Positions 1-7,183 of a stretch of DNA of 18,303 nt are shown piece after piece. Source of the DNA: Chloroflexota bacterium. GTDB taxonomy: Bacteria; Chloroflexota; DTOL01; JACQYG01. The position numbers and the translations under genes are program-made. The DNA is taken from contig JACQYG010000058.1 of assembly GCA_016208345.1 (NCBI GenBank), forward strand, positions 1 through 18,303, given 5' to 3'. Within the stretch, counting starts at the first letter, position 1. Each line of letters begins with the position of its first letter. Below the pieces are notes generated by a model. The model searched no databases. It saw only the letters and a list, made by a program, of their open reading frames with translations, and was not told the origin of the DNA.

Positions 1-784
1 CTCCGTCATCATAGCCCTTGTCGCCGGCGTAGGTGTCGGCTGGAACACCCATTTTGGCATCATGTTTGATCAGGTCGGGCATCTGCTTGTTGTCAGCCGA
101 CTCACCAATCGTCGGTTTGATGCTGGTGACAATCCCGGTCTCTGCATCCAGGCTGACGTGGGTCTTGTAGCCCAGATACTTGACCTCTTCCTTGTGCGTC
201 GTCCCATCGGGTTCCGTCACCGTGCGCGTCCCCTTGGTCACGACCGTGGCATCGGGATCCGCTGATGGCTTCCCTTGCTCAAGGCGCTTGCGGTCTTTCT
301 CGTTATTGACATTGGCAACGGTATGCACGGCGTCGACCACTTGAACGCCGCCGAACTGGATGCCGGCCGCCTGGGCTTGCTGAATGATGCTGTCGAAAAG
401 CCTCTCGTAATCCTGCAGTCCCTTGTGCTCAAGCAGGCGCACCTTGAATGCGGTTAATGTGCTGTGATCGGGCGCCCGGTCGGTAATGCCGAGGCCGATG
501 AAGGCTTTGGCTGGCAGGTAGTAGTTGCAGAAATCCTCCGTGCGGCGTTCGGAGATGTCGTACAGATAGGAGAGCAGAAGCATCTTGAGAATCATGACGG
601 GCTGGTAGGGCACTTCCCCGCGCTCAGCCTTGCCCTTGTAGGCTTCAACGAGAAGGGGAGTGAACTGCTCCCAGTTGATCACTTTATCCAATTGGACCAG
701 GAAATGGTCCTCTGGGATAGCCATTGAGTAGATGAAGTCGCCGAAAAAGCTCTCCTTGAAGGTCTTTCTGAAGCGTTGTGGCAT
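1..784 (-). CDS. IS5/IS1182-like DDE transposase, 5' part (runs off the left edge)
   Basis: Reading the minus strand from the ATG at 784-782 gives 261 residues without a stop to the window edge, so the C-terminal part is missing. The start follows an AGGAGG about 10 bases upstream. The N-terminal half (roughly residues 25-135) looks like the DUF772-type transposase domain: it has the PVMILKMLLLSYLYDISERR stretch, then TEDFCNYY and DHSTLTAFK. The first catalytic aspartate is probably D151 in QVVDAVHT and the second D255 in YAGDKGYD. The glutamate would lie beyond the edge. The visible part is intact. It is transcribed away from the lacI-type gene. Its terminal inverted repeat should lie between 785 and about 860, but cannot be defined because the other end is not in the window. 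The family is secure as a DDE transposase; the exact IS group is less so. Confidence 0.85.
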   Translation of the reverse strand, partial: MPQRFRKTFKESFFGDFIYSMAIPEDHFLVQLDKVINWEQFTPLLVEAYKGKAERGEVPYQPVMILKMLLLSYLYDISERRTEDFCNYYLPAKAFIGLGITDRAPDHSTLTAFKVRLLEHKGLQDYERLFDSIIQQAQAAGIQFGGVQVVDAVHTVANVNNEKDRKRLEQGKPSADPDATVVTKGTRTVTEPDGTTHKEEVKYLGYKTHVSLDAETGIVTSIKPTIGESADNKQMPDLIKHDAKMGVPADTYAGDKGYDDG

Positions 785-868
785 GGAGATAGCCTCCTGA
801 ACAAGATGCCCCATTATACCGCATTCAGACCAGTTTTGCGATCTTCGTTCGACACGCACAGATTCCTC

Positions 869-897
869 TTGACAACGCAATAGAAATCGGTTACAAT
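869..897 (+). promoter_or_regulatory. Sigma-70-type promoter of the lacI-family gene
   Basis: TTGACA at 869-874 and TACAAT at 892-897 are separated by exactly 17 bases, five to six matches per hexamer to the housekeeping consensus. The start codon lies 46 bases after the -10 box. The -10 box overlaps the left arm of the operator at 885-894, which suggests autorepression. Confidence 0.8.
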
Positions 898-921
898 GTA
901 ATCAATTCCAAGTAACCGATT
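885..921 (+). promoter_or_regulatory. Paired LacI-type operator half-sites (10-bp inverted repeat)
   Basis: AATCGGTTAC at 885-894 is the exact reverse complement of GTAACCGATT at 912-921, with 17 bases between. Each arm holds an AAYCGRTT core centred on CG, the usual form of a LacI-family operator, so these may be two operators about 29 bp apart rather than one long palindrome. The left site overlaps the -10 box and the right one lies just after the expected transcription start, a layout that would block RNA polymerase. Assignment to the adjacent regulator is inference. Confidence 0.65.
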
Positions 922-926
922 CCATT

Positions 927-944
927 TTCTTTACCAGTAAAGAA
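927..944 (+). repeat. Perfect palindrome at the lacI start codon
   Basis: TTCTTTAC-CA-GTAAAGAA has 8-bp arms and a 2-base centre, ending on the A of the ATG at 944. It could be a further operator, or a small hairpin over the ribosome binding region, which has no good Shine-Dalgarno sequence. The core TTACCAGTAA (931-940) recurs in reverse orientation at 9660-9669. Confidence 0.5.
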
Positions 945-1942
945 TGCGTATCAAAGACGTTGCGGCCCGGGCGGGCGTCTCCGTTGCCACGGTCTCCCGC
1001 GTCCTCAACCAGAATCCGCGGGTCAAGCTACGCCTGCGCGAGCGGGTCCTGCAAGCCATGACCGAGATGGACTATCGGCCCAGTGGCATCGCCCGTAACA
1101 TGCGCAACCAGAGTGCCCGGGTCATCGGCCTCATCATCTCCGACATCCAGAACCCCTTCTTCACCGCCCTCGTACGCGCCGTTGAGGACGTGGCCTATGC
1201 GAACCAGTACACCGTCCTCCTGTGCAATTCCGACGAAGATCCGCAGAAGGAGCAGCTCTACGTTGATGTCCTCTCCACGGAGCGCGTGGCCGGCGTCATT
1301 ATCATCCCCACCAGCGGGGACTGTTGCACCCCTCTCCTCAATCGCCACATCCCTATAGTGATGGCTGATCGCAAGGTGCCCGGCCTGGCCACGGACTCCG
1401 TTACCCTAGATAATGTTGCCGGGGCTTACCAGGCCACAGCGCACCTCATCGGCCTGGGGCATCAGCGCATCGGCTTAGTGGGCGCACCCCTACACGTCTC
1501 GGTGGGGCAGGAGCGGCGCCAGGGCTACGAGAAGGCCCTGCGAGAGCACAGGATTCCGGTTGATGAGACCATCATCCGCACGGGGAACTTCAAGGAATCG
1601 GGCGGCTATGGAGCTGCCAGCGAGCTCCTTGGCCTTGACCCTCGCCCCACGGCCATCTTCGCCGTCAATAATCTGATGACCATGGGCACGCTCCAGGCCA
1701 TTCACGAGCGTGGCCTGCGCATCCCCCACGATATCTCCGTCATCGGCTTTGACGATATGCCCTGGCTGCCCCTGCTGGTGCCACCCCTGACGGCGGTGCG
1801 CCAGCCCACGTATCAGATCGGTGCTGAGGCGGCACGTCTGCTGTTCCGTCGGCTGCGGGAGGGTGCTCATGAACCCGTTAAGACAATCGTCCTGCAACCC
1901 GAGCTGATCATCCGCGGCTCCACCACAGCACCAACGAGGTGA
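944..1942 (+). CDS. LacI-family transcriptional regulator
   Basis: The 332-residue protein has the normal length for a LacI/GalR repressor. Residues 1-25 form the classic helix-turn-helix (MRIKDVAARAGVSVATVSRV), followed by the hinge region (YRPSGIARNMR) and a periplasmic-binding-protein-like effector domain starting at IGLIISDIQNPFF. The late motif DISVIGFDDMPW and the C-terminal RRLREG region are also typical. The Shine-Dalgarno is poor, but the helix-turn-helix starts directly at this ATG, so the start is secure. The promoter and the CG-centred operators just upstream suggest autoregulation. It precedes a transporter and sugar-acid catabolic genes in the same direction, so its effector is probably a sugar acid or its keto-deoxy derivative. 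The effector itself cannot be read from sequence. Confidence 0.93.
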   Translation: MRIKDVAARAGVSVATVSRVLNQNPRVKLRLRERVLQAMTEMDYRPSGIARNMRNQSARVIGLIISDIQNPFFTALVRAVEDVAYANQYTVLLCNSDEDPQKEQLYVDVLSTERVAGVIIIPTSGDCCTPLLNRHIPIVMADRKVPGLATDSVTLDNVAGAYQATAHLIGLGHQRIGLVGAPLHVSVGQERRQGYEKALREHRIPVDETIIRTGNFKESGGYGAASELLGLDPRPTAIFAVNNLMTMGTLQAIHERGLRIPHDISVIGFDDMPWLPLLVPPLTAVRQPTYQIGAEAARLLFRRLREGAHEPVKTIVLQPELIIRGSTTAPTR

Positions 1943-2119
1943 GGCATGAAGTTATCGGGCATTGTTGTGGCGTGCGCTATTCGCGCGTGCGTATGTAGGG
2001 GAGGTGGTCCACAAGACAAAGCAGAGTTGCGTCTAGTTTTGTAATGGCCATGGGGCGCGCTCCTTGCTGAGCGTTGGCTATGGCAAGCCCCGGTCGAACA
2101 AACATTGTGGAGGTGTGTG
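1943..2119 (+). other. Intergenic region between lacI-type gene and tctC
   Basis: No open gene, no convincing terminator with a T-run and no good -35/-10 pair was found here. A TGTAAT at 2040-2045 could be a -10 box but has no -35 partner at the right distance. No copy of the AAYCGRTT operator core was seen. The transporter genes may therefore be read through from the lacI-family promoter. GGAGG at 2109-2113 is the ribosome binding site of the next gene. Confidence 0.4.
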
Positions 2120-3109
2120 ATGAACAAGTCAAGAGTTGCTCGCGCAGCGCTCTGCTCGCTGGGCATCGTCGTTCTGCTGCTTGGGCTGGTGACGGCTTGC
2201 GCCCCGCCCACGCTGGCTTATCCAGCCAAGGGCATAACGATCAATGTGCCGTGGGGGGCCGGCGGCGGCACTGACCGTACGGCGCGCGCGCTTGCCGCTG
2301 TCCTGGAGAAGGACCTGAAACAGCCGATGGGGGTGGTCAATCGCACCGGTGGTGGTGGTGTCGTCGGGCATACGGCAACGGCGACGGCAGACCCTGATGG
2401 CTACACGCTCGGGATGATCACCATCGAGGTGACGATGATGAACTGGTTGGGTACCACGAGCCTGACCTACAAGGACTACAAGCCCATTGCCCTGCTCATC
2501 AACAATCGCGCCGGCATCACCGTTCGCGCCGATGCTCCCTGGAAGGACTACAAGGAACTGATGGAGTACGTTAAAGCCAATCCAGGCAAACTGAAGGCGT
2601 CTGGCACCGCGGCAGGCGGCATCTGGGACCTGGCGCGAGTCGGATGGCTGATGGCGGCGGGGCTTAGCCTCGATGCTGTCAAATGGGTTCCCAGCGCCGG
2701 GGCGGCGCCTGCCCTCGCCGAGCTAGCCGCTGGGGGCGTGGACATCTGCACTTGTAGTCCTGCAGAATCGCTGCCGATGGTACAGGCAGGGAAAGCACGT
2801 ATCCTGGCCGTGATGGCAGACAAGCGGTGGGATGCCCTCCCCGATGTTCCAACCCTCAAGGAATTGGGGCACGACTTTGCTATCGGCGGTTGGGCAGGTA
2901 TTGCTGCGCCCGCCAGAACGCCAGACAGCATCATTGACATCCTGGACAAGGCCGTAGAGAAAGCCGTCAAGTCCCCAGAGTTCACCAACTTTATCAAGAC
3001 CAGTGGTTTCTGGCTCGATTACAAGGGCTCCAAGGACTTTGTCAAGTTCCTGGAGGAGCAACAGGAAACCAATGGGAAACTCTTGAAGGCGGGCGGCTTT
3101 ATCAAGTAG
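2120..3109 (+). CDS. tctC: Tripartite tricarboxylate transporter (TTT) substrate-binding lipoprotein, TctC/Bug family
   Basis: This is the extracytoplasmic receptor of a TTT-type secondary transporter. Translation most likely starts at the ATG at 2120, with GGAGG six bases upstream; an in-frame TTG at 2105 is upstream of that site and less likely. The 329-residue protein begins with positive residues and a hydrophobic stretch ending in the lipobox V-T-A-C (Cys27), so it should be a lipid-anchored receptor. The mature part starts with the family hallmark YPAKGITINVPWGAGGGTD and later has the YTLGMITIEV, GGVDICTCSPAE and LPDVPTLKELGHDF regions seen in Bug receptors. Its ligand is not predictable from sequence; the following KDG-type enzymes suggest a sugar acid. 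The stop codon overlaps the ribosome binding site of tctB. Confidence 0.92.
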   Translation: MNKSRVARAALCSLGIVVLLLGLVTACAPPTLAYPAKGITINVPWGAGGGTDRTARALAAVLEKDLKQPMGVVNRTGGGGVVGHTATATADPDGYTLGMITIEVTMMNWLGTTSLTYKDYKPIALLINNRAGITVRADAPWKDYKELMEYVKANPGKLKASGTAAGGIWDLARVGWLMAAGLSLDAVKWVPSAGAAPALAELAAGGVDICTCSPAESLPMVQAGKARILAVMADKRWDALPDVPTLKELGHDFAIGGWAGIAAPARTPDSIIDILDKAVEKAVKSPEFTNFIKTSGFWLDYKGSKDFVKFLEEQQETNGKLLKAGGFIK

Positions 3110-3118
3110 GAGGCGCAT

Positions 3119-3583
3119 TTGGGTACCTGGGACGTGCTTCTTGGAAGTGTCATTGCCATCGCTGGCGCATACATCTTTCTTGAAGCCCGGACCTTCCCGA
3201 ATCTCGCGGGGGGCTATCCGGGGCCGGGGCTTTTTCCACAGTTGCTGGGCGTACTCTTTGTGCTCTCCGGATGGGGGATCGCAGGCAACGCGGTGGTGAA
3301 GCGCGCCTGGGCCTGGAAGCCCCCTCTTTCTGACTATCCCAGTCGAGAAAAGATCAATGCCCTGCTCGTCGTCCTGGCAGTCATCTTCTACATCCTGTTG
3401 GTAGACACATTGGGCTTCATCCCGATGGCGATCATTATCTTGATCGCTCTGATGTTCAGAACAGGAGTATCTCTGCGCTGGAGCATCGTGCTGGGCATTG
3501 GCCTGACTTTAGCAATCTACATCCTCTTTAATCGTATCCTGCATGTTCCCTTGCACAGCGGGATATTCAAGTATTGGCTGTAA
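3119..3583 (+). CDS. tctB: TTT transporter small membrane subunit, TctB family
   Basis: A TTG start at 3119 follows AGGAGG (3108-3113) by five bases, and that site overlaps the tctC stop, so the two genes are translationally linked. The 154-residue product has about four hydrophobic segments: near residues 4-21, 35-55, 75-100 and 115-140. GGYPGPGLFPQLLG near the N-terminus matches the usual TctB pattern of a GPGxFP motif between the first two helices. It would pair with TctA as the small membrane partner. Sequence conservation in this family is low, so the call rests on topology, this motif and position between tctC and tctA. Confidence 0.88.
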   Translation: MGTWDVLLGSVIAIAGAYIFLEARTFPNLAGGYPGPGLFPQLLGVLFVLSGWGIAGNAVVKRAWAWKPPLSDYPSREKINALLVVLAVIFYILLVDTLGFIPMAIIILIALMFRTGVSLRWSIVLGIGLTLAIYILFNRILHVPLHSGIFKYWL

Positions 3584-5079
3584 TGCTTGACATCATCCTG
3601 CAAAGCCTTGCCTCTCTTGCCGATCCCACGGTGATCGCCGTCATCCTGCTTGCTACCTTTTACGGCTTGTTTATCGGGGCTATGCCTGGTTTGACCGTTA
3701 CGATGGCGGTAGCCCTTTTCGTCCCCTTTGCTTTCTTCCTTGACCCTGTGCCCGCGCTCGCGGCGATTGTCACCTTGCAGGCGATGGGCATTTTTGCCGG
3801 AGACATTCCGGGCGCTTTGCTCCGCATGCCTGGGACGCCTGCCTCGGCTGCCTATACGGACGACTCGTACGCGCTCAGCCAGCAAGGACAAGCGCGCCTG
3901 GTACTGGGGGTGGATGTCATCGCCTCTGCACTTGGAGGCCTGATGGGGGCAGTTGCATTGATCGTGGGCGCGTCGGCACTCGCCGAGTTCGCCCTGACGT
4001 TCAGCAGTTACGAGTTTTTCTGGCTAGCCCTCCTGGGGCTGAGCACAACGGCTTTTATCGCTACCGCATCGCCAATCAAAGGACTGGTTGCCGTCGTACT
4101 TGGGCTCTTTTTGTCTACGGTGGGAATTGACATCACCCTGGGCTTTCAGCGTTTTACGTTCGGCAATCCCAACCTGCTGGGCGGCATCAGTTTCATCCCC
4201 GCGATGATCGGTCTCTTTGGGGTCAGCGAGGTGCTGCGAATTGTCCTCAGGGGAAAAATGCACCTTGCCTACGCCAAGTTAGAAAAAGGCGCATCCTTTC
4301 TTCCGGCAATCGGCACGGTCTGGCGCTACCGGCTCAATGCCCTGCGCGGAGGAATCGTTGGGCTGATCACTGGGGTGTTGCCGGGTGCCGGCGCAGATAT
4401 CGGAGCGTGGCTGGCCTATGGGGTCTCCAAGCGCTTCTCCAAGGAACCCGAGAAATACGGCAGGGGATCAATGGAGGTCGTCGTGGAGGCGGGGGTAGCC
4501 AACAACTCCGATCTCGCCGCCGAATGGATTCCCACCCTCGTCTTCGGCATTCCGGGAGACGCGTTCACCGCCGTCGTTATCGGCATTCTGATGCTGAAAG
4601 GGCTGCGCCCGGGTCCCGCGATTTTGCACGACTATACCAACATTCTCATCGCCATCTACGTCACCTTCATTCTGGCGAACCTGCTGATGGTCCCCTTTGG
4701 CTTTGCGGCGATCCGCGCCAGCAGTCATCTTCTCCGCGTGCCGCGCAATGTTCTGATGCCGATCATCCTCCTGATGTGCATCATAGGTGCATATGCGATC
4801 AACAACGATGTCTTCGACGTGGGCTTGATGCTGGTCATGGGGCTCTTGGGGGTTCTCCTCGAAGCCAACGGTTTCCCGGTCGCGCCGATTGTCCTGGCGC
4901 TCGTTCTCGGTCCGCTCCTGGAACAAAGCTTTATGATCAGTCTCATAAAAAGCGAAGGCGATCTCACTCTTTTCTTCAGCCGTCCAGTTGCGACTATATT
5001 GGGAACGCTGACTTTGGTGGTCTGGATCCTGCCGCTTGTCCCGCTGGCTAAAAAGCTGATAACCGCGCGCCAAGTCTAA
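3583..5079 (+). CDS. tctA: TTT transporter large membrane subunit, TctA family
   Basis: The ATG at 3583 shares a base with the tctB stop (TAATG), typical of translational coupling. An in-frame TTG at 3574 is also possible. The 498-residue protein is the usual TctA length with many hydrophobic helices. Motifs: GAMPGLTVTMAVAL near residue 33 and MPGTPASAAYTDDSYALSQQG near residue 85, equivalent to the PGTP-S-A-x-x-D-G-Y region of the family. The second half repeats the pattern with GLITGVLPGAGADIGAW and ANNSDLAAEWIPTLVFGIPG, where many relatives have EAANNA. This is the transport channel, probably driven by proton or sodium gradients as in characterised TctCBA systems. No break is seen. Confidence 0.94.
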   Translation: MLDIILQSLASLADPTVIAVILLATFYGLFIGAMPGLTVTMAVALFVPFAFFLDPVPALAAIVTLQAMGIFAGDIPGALLRMPGTPASAAYTDDSYALSQQGQARLVLGVDVIASALGGLMGAVALIVGASALAEFALTFSSYEFFWLALLGLSTTAFIATASPIKGLVAVVLGLFLSTVGIDITLGFQRFTFGNPNLLGGISFIPAMIGLFGVSEVLRIVLRGKMHLAYAKLEKGASFLPAIGTVWRYRLNALRGGIVGLITGVLPGAGADIGAWLAYGVSKRFSKEPEKYGRGSMEVVVEAGVANNSDLAAEWIPTLVFGIPGDAFTAVVIGILMLKGLRPGPAILHDYTNILIAIYVTFILANLLMVPFGFAAIRASSHLLRVPRNVLMPIILLMCIIGAYAINNDVFDVGLMLVMGLLGVLLEANGFPVAPIVLALVLGPLLEQSFMISLIKSEGDLTLFFSRPVATILGTLTLVVWILPLVPLAKKLITARQV

Positions 5080-5102
5080 TCTCATAGCAGCAAGGAGAAA
5101 GC

Positions 5103-6044
5103 GTGGAAAACAACCCTTCGCAAGCATTTGACCGATCGCGCTTGCGCGGCATCATTCCACCAATGGTCACTCCATTGGAGCGGGACGGTTACACGGTCAG
5201 CGAAAAAGGTGTGCACGCTCTGGTCAATTTCATCATTGGTCAAGGCGCGCATGGTATCTTTGTCGCCGGGACGACCGGCGAGGTGGCGGCCCTGGACGAT
5301 ATCCAATGGCGAAACCTGGTGCGTTACAGCGTGGAAGCCGCCCGGCGGCGGGTGCCCATCCTGGCCGGCGCCATCGCCCCCACCACTACTTTGGCTGTCG
5401 CTCGCGCTCGATGGGCGGCTGAGTTGGAGGTAGACGTTGTAGTGGCGACAACGCCTTACTATTACCCGCCCAGTCAGCGCGAGATTGTCGACCATATCCA
5501 GGCCATTGCTCAAGCCACACCTCTCCCTATCTTGCTCTACAATATTCCCCAGAACACAAAAGTGGGAATGACCCTGGATACCTACTTGCAACTGGCGCGC
5601 TATCCCCAGATTATCGGTCTGAAAGATTCAGCTGGCAATGTTACCGAGTTTCGCCAAGCGCTCCTCGCTCTCCGCGCCAATGGGCAAGATTTCCGAATGT
5701 TGCTGGGATCGGACCATTTGACGGACGTTGCCATTCTCATCGGCGCGCAGGGTACGGTACCTTCAATTGGCAATATCGCCGCGCGAGACCTCGTGGCAGC
5801 CTACGATGCTGCCATTGCTGGCGACTGGCCAACCAGCATTCGCTACCAGACACAGGTGATCGCGCTGACGCGTATTTACGATGTAGTTCATGGTTCTCAC
5901 CAAACCGGAATCATTGTTGGCTTAAAATGCGCGCTGAACTTGATAGGCGTCGAGGTAGGTCCGCCAGCGGCGCCGATGCGCCCCTTGGATGCTGAAGAGA
6001 GACGGCAGGTTGCAGAGATTCTGCGCGCGGGTGGATGGCTGTAG
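5103..6044 (+). CDS. DapA-superfamily class I aldolase/dehydratase, probably keto-deoxy sugar acid aldolase
   Basis: The GTG start at 5103 follows AAGGAG (5092-5097) by five bases, 23 bases after tctA. The 313-residue protein is a TIM-barrel member of the dihydrodipicolinate synthase / N-acetylneuraminate lyase superfamily. It has the pyruvate-binding GTTGE motif at residues 56-60, the proton-relay tyrosine Y146 in LLYNIPQNT and the Schiff-base lysine K174 in IGLKDSAGN. Family members include lysine-biosynthetic DapA, sialic acid lyase, KDG/KDPG aldolases and KDG dehydratases, which cannot be told apart safely by eye. The neighbours (TTT transporter before, KdgK-like kinase after) favour cleavage or dehydration of a 2-keto-3-deoxy sugar acid over lysine synthesis. 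Confidence 0.88.
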   Translation: MENNPSQAFDRSRLRGIIPPMVTPLERDGYTVSEKGVHALVNFIIGQGAHGIFVAGTTGEVAALDDIQWRNLVRYSVEAARRRVPILAGAIAPTTTLAVARARWAAELEVDVVVATTPYYYPPSQREIVDHIQAIAQATPLPILLYNIPQNTKVGMTLDTYLQLARYPQIIGLKDSAGNVTEFRQALLALRANGQDFRMLLGSDHLTDVAILIGAQGTVPSIGNIAARDLVAAYDAAIAGDWPTSIRYQTQVIALTRIYDVVHGSHQTGIIVGLKCALNLIGVEVGPPAAPMRPLDAEERRQVAEILRAGGWL

Positions 6045-6134
6045 ATAGTTCGCATCCGTAAAGTGTCGCACAAGCAAATTGAAATGCCCTCGGGACCTGT
6101 CTTTCTGGGAAAGGCTTTACAGATGCAGACTAGA

Positions 6135-6172
6135 GGTGGAGCATCCTGGGAAGTTCAGCAGGATGCTCCACC
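6135..6172 (+). repeat. Perfect 14-bp inverted repeat (hairpin) between aldolase and kinase genes
   Basis: GGTGGAGCATCCTG (6135-6148) and CAGGATGCTCCACC (6159-6172) are exact reverse complements with a 10-base loop. As RNA this is a very stable stem. It is followed by CCTTTCGG, with only three T's, so it is a poor intrinsic terminator. It sits in the single wide gap (147 bases) of an otherwise tight gene run, 19 bases before the next start. It could be an RNA processing or stability element, an attenuator, or one copy of a dispersed palindromic repeat. Confidence 0.8.
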
Positions 6173-6191
6173 CTTTCGGAGATCATATCGA

Positions 6192-7145
6192 ATGTTAGAC
6201 GTGGTGACCATCGGCGAAACGATGCTTCGCTTTACGCCGGCGAGCGATCAAACCCTGGAGCAAGCCGAGTACTATCGCGTGGATACCGGTGGCGCCGAAT
6301 CCAATGTGGCGATTGCCCTGGCGCGTCTGGGCTGGAAGACGGCTTGGATTTCGCGCTTGCCTGACAGTCCTTTGGGACGCCGTCTCGCAGGACGCACTCG
6401 CGCGCACGGCGTGGATGTCTCACGGATCATCTGGGCATCGAGCGGTCGCGTGGGACTGTGGTATTTTGAGCCGCCTGTCCCACCACGTCCAGGACAGGCG
6501 TACTATGATCGCGCTGGTTCTGCCTTTAGCCTGATCGATCCCGACGAGGTGGACTGGGATTTTGTGCGCACCGCACGCTGGTTGCATCTCACCGGTATTA
6601 CGCCAGCCCTTAGTCCCCAGTGCCGCGCTCTGGTGCATCACGCCTTAGAAGAAGTGGCCAATGCCCCCATCACGGTCTCCTTCGACGTCAACTATCGCTC
6701 GCGGCTCTGGACACCAGCAGAAGCACGCGCCGCGTTAGAGCCGATTCTGCATCGTGTCGCGATGATCTTTTGCCCTTTGCGTGATGCGTGTATTCTATTT
6801 GACGATGCAGGAGATGCTGAGAGCGTCGCGCGGACATGGGCCCGGCGTTTCGGGGCGCGGGTAGTGGTCATCACAGCGGGCGAAGCCGGCGCGGTCGCGT
6901 TTGATGGAACCGCGCACTTCCTCACGCGGCGTTATCCGGTCCAAGTGGTGGATCCATTGGGCACAGGCGATGCTTTTGCTGCTGGCTTTATCGGCGGCTA
7001 TCTTGAAGGAGGTACCGGCACCGGGCTTGCCTGGGCGGCAGGGATGGCGGCACTCAAGCAGAGTTACCTGGGAGATGCCCCCTGGTGCACACGCGAGGAT
7101 TTGCTGCATTTGATCTCTGCAGAGAGCACAGGTATTCAACGGTGA
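6192..7145 (+). CDS. kdgK: PfkB-family kinase, probably 2-keto-3-deoxygluconate kinase
   Basis: The start is taken as the ATG at 6192, where homology begins (MLDVVTIGETMLRF), with GGAG about ten bases upstream. The frame is open back to a GTG at 6063, but the extra 43 residues span the 6135-6172 hairpin and look like translated non-coding sequence. The 317-residue protein carries the KDG-kinase version of the N-terminal PfkB motif (GGAESNVAIALARLG), then YYDRAGSAFSLIDP and HLTGITPALS, both typical of KdgK, and the C-terminal DPLGTGDAFAAGF with catalytic base D260. It would phosphorylate 2-keto-3-deoxygluconate (or a related keto-deoxy acid) to KDPG. Together with the aldolase this gives a semi-phosphorylative Entner-Doudoroff-like end route. 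No sugar-acid dehydratase is present here to feed it. Confidence 0.86.
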   Translation: MLDVVTIGETMLRFTPASDQTLEQAEYYRVDTGGAESNVAIALARLGWKTAWISRLPDSPLGRRLAGRTRAHGVDVSRIIWASSGRVGLWYFEPPVPPRPGQAYYDRAGSAFSLIDPDEVDWDFVRTARWLHLTGITPALSPQCRALVHHALEEVANAPITVSFDVNYRSRLWTPAEARAALEPILHRVAMIFCPLRDACILFDDAGDAESVARTWARRFGARVVVITAGEAGAVAFDGTAHFLTRRYPVQVVDPLGTGDAFAAGFIGGYLEGGTGTGLAWAAGMAALKQSYLGDAPWCTREDLLHLISAESTGIQR

Positions 7146-7183
7146 GGAGTTATCTGTGATTCGCGCCGAAACGAGGGTCTCCC

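Noticed and set aside
1028..1897. Long minus-strand open frames opposite the lacI-type gene
   Set aside because: They are antisense shadows of a GC-rich gene, with no motifs or ribosome binding sites.
5103..6044. Calling the aldolase the lysine-pathway dapA
   Set aside because: The catalytic residues are shared by the whole superfamily and the neighbours are sugar-acid genes, with no lysine genes.
6135..6185. Rho-independent terminator after the aldolase gene
   Set aside because: The stem is strong, but only three T's follow and the genes continue in the same direction with no clear new promoter.
6063..6191. N-terminal extension of the KdgK reading from the GTG at 6063
   Set aside because: It spans the hairpin, has no family similarity and lacks a ribosome binding site; the conserved N-terminus and GGAG fit the ATG at 6192.
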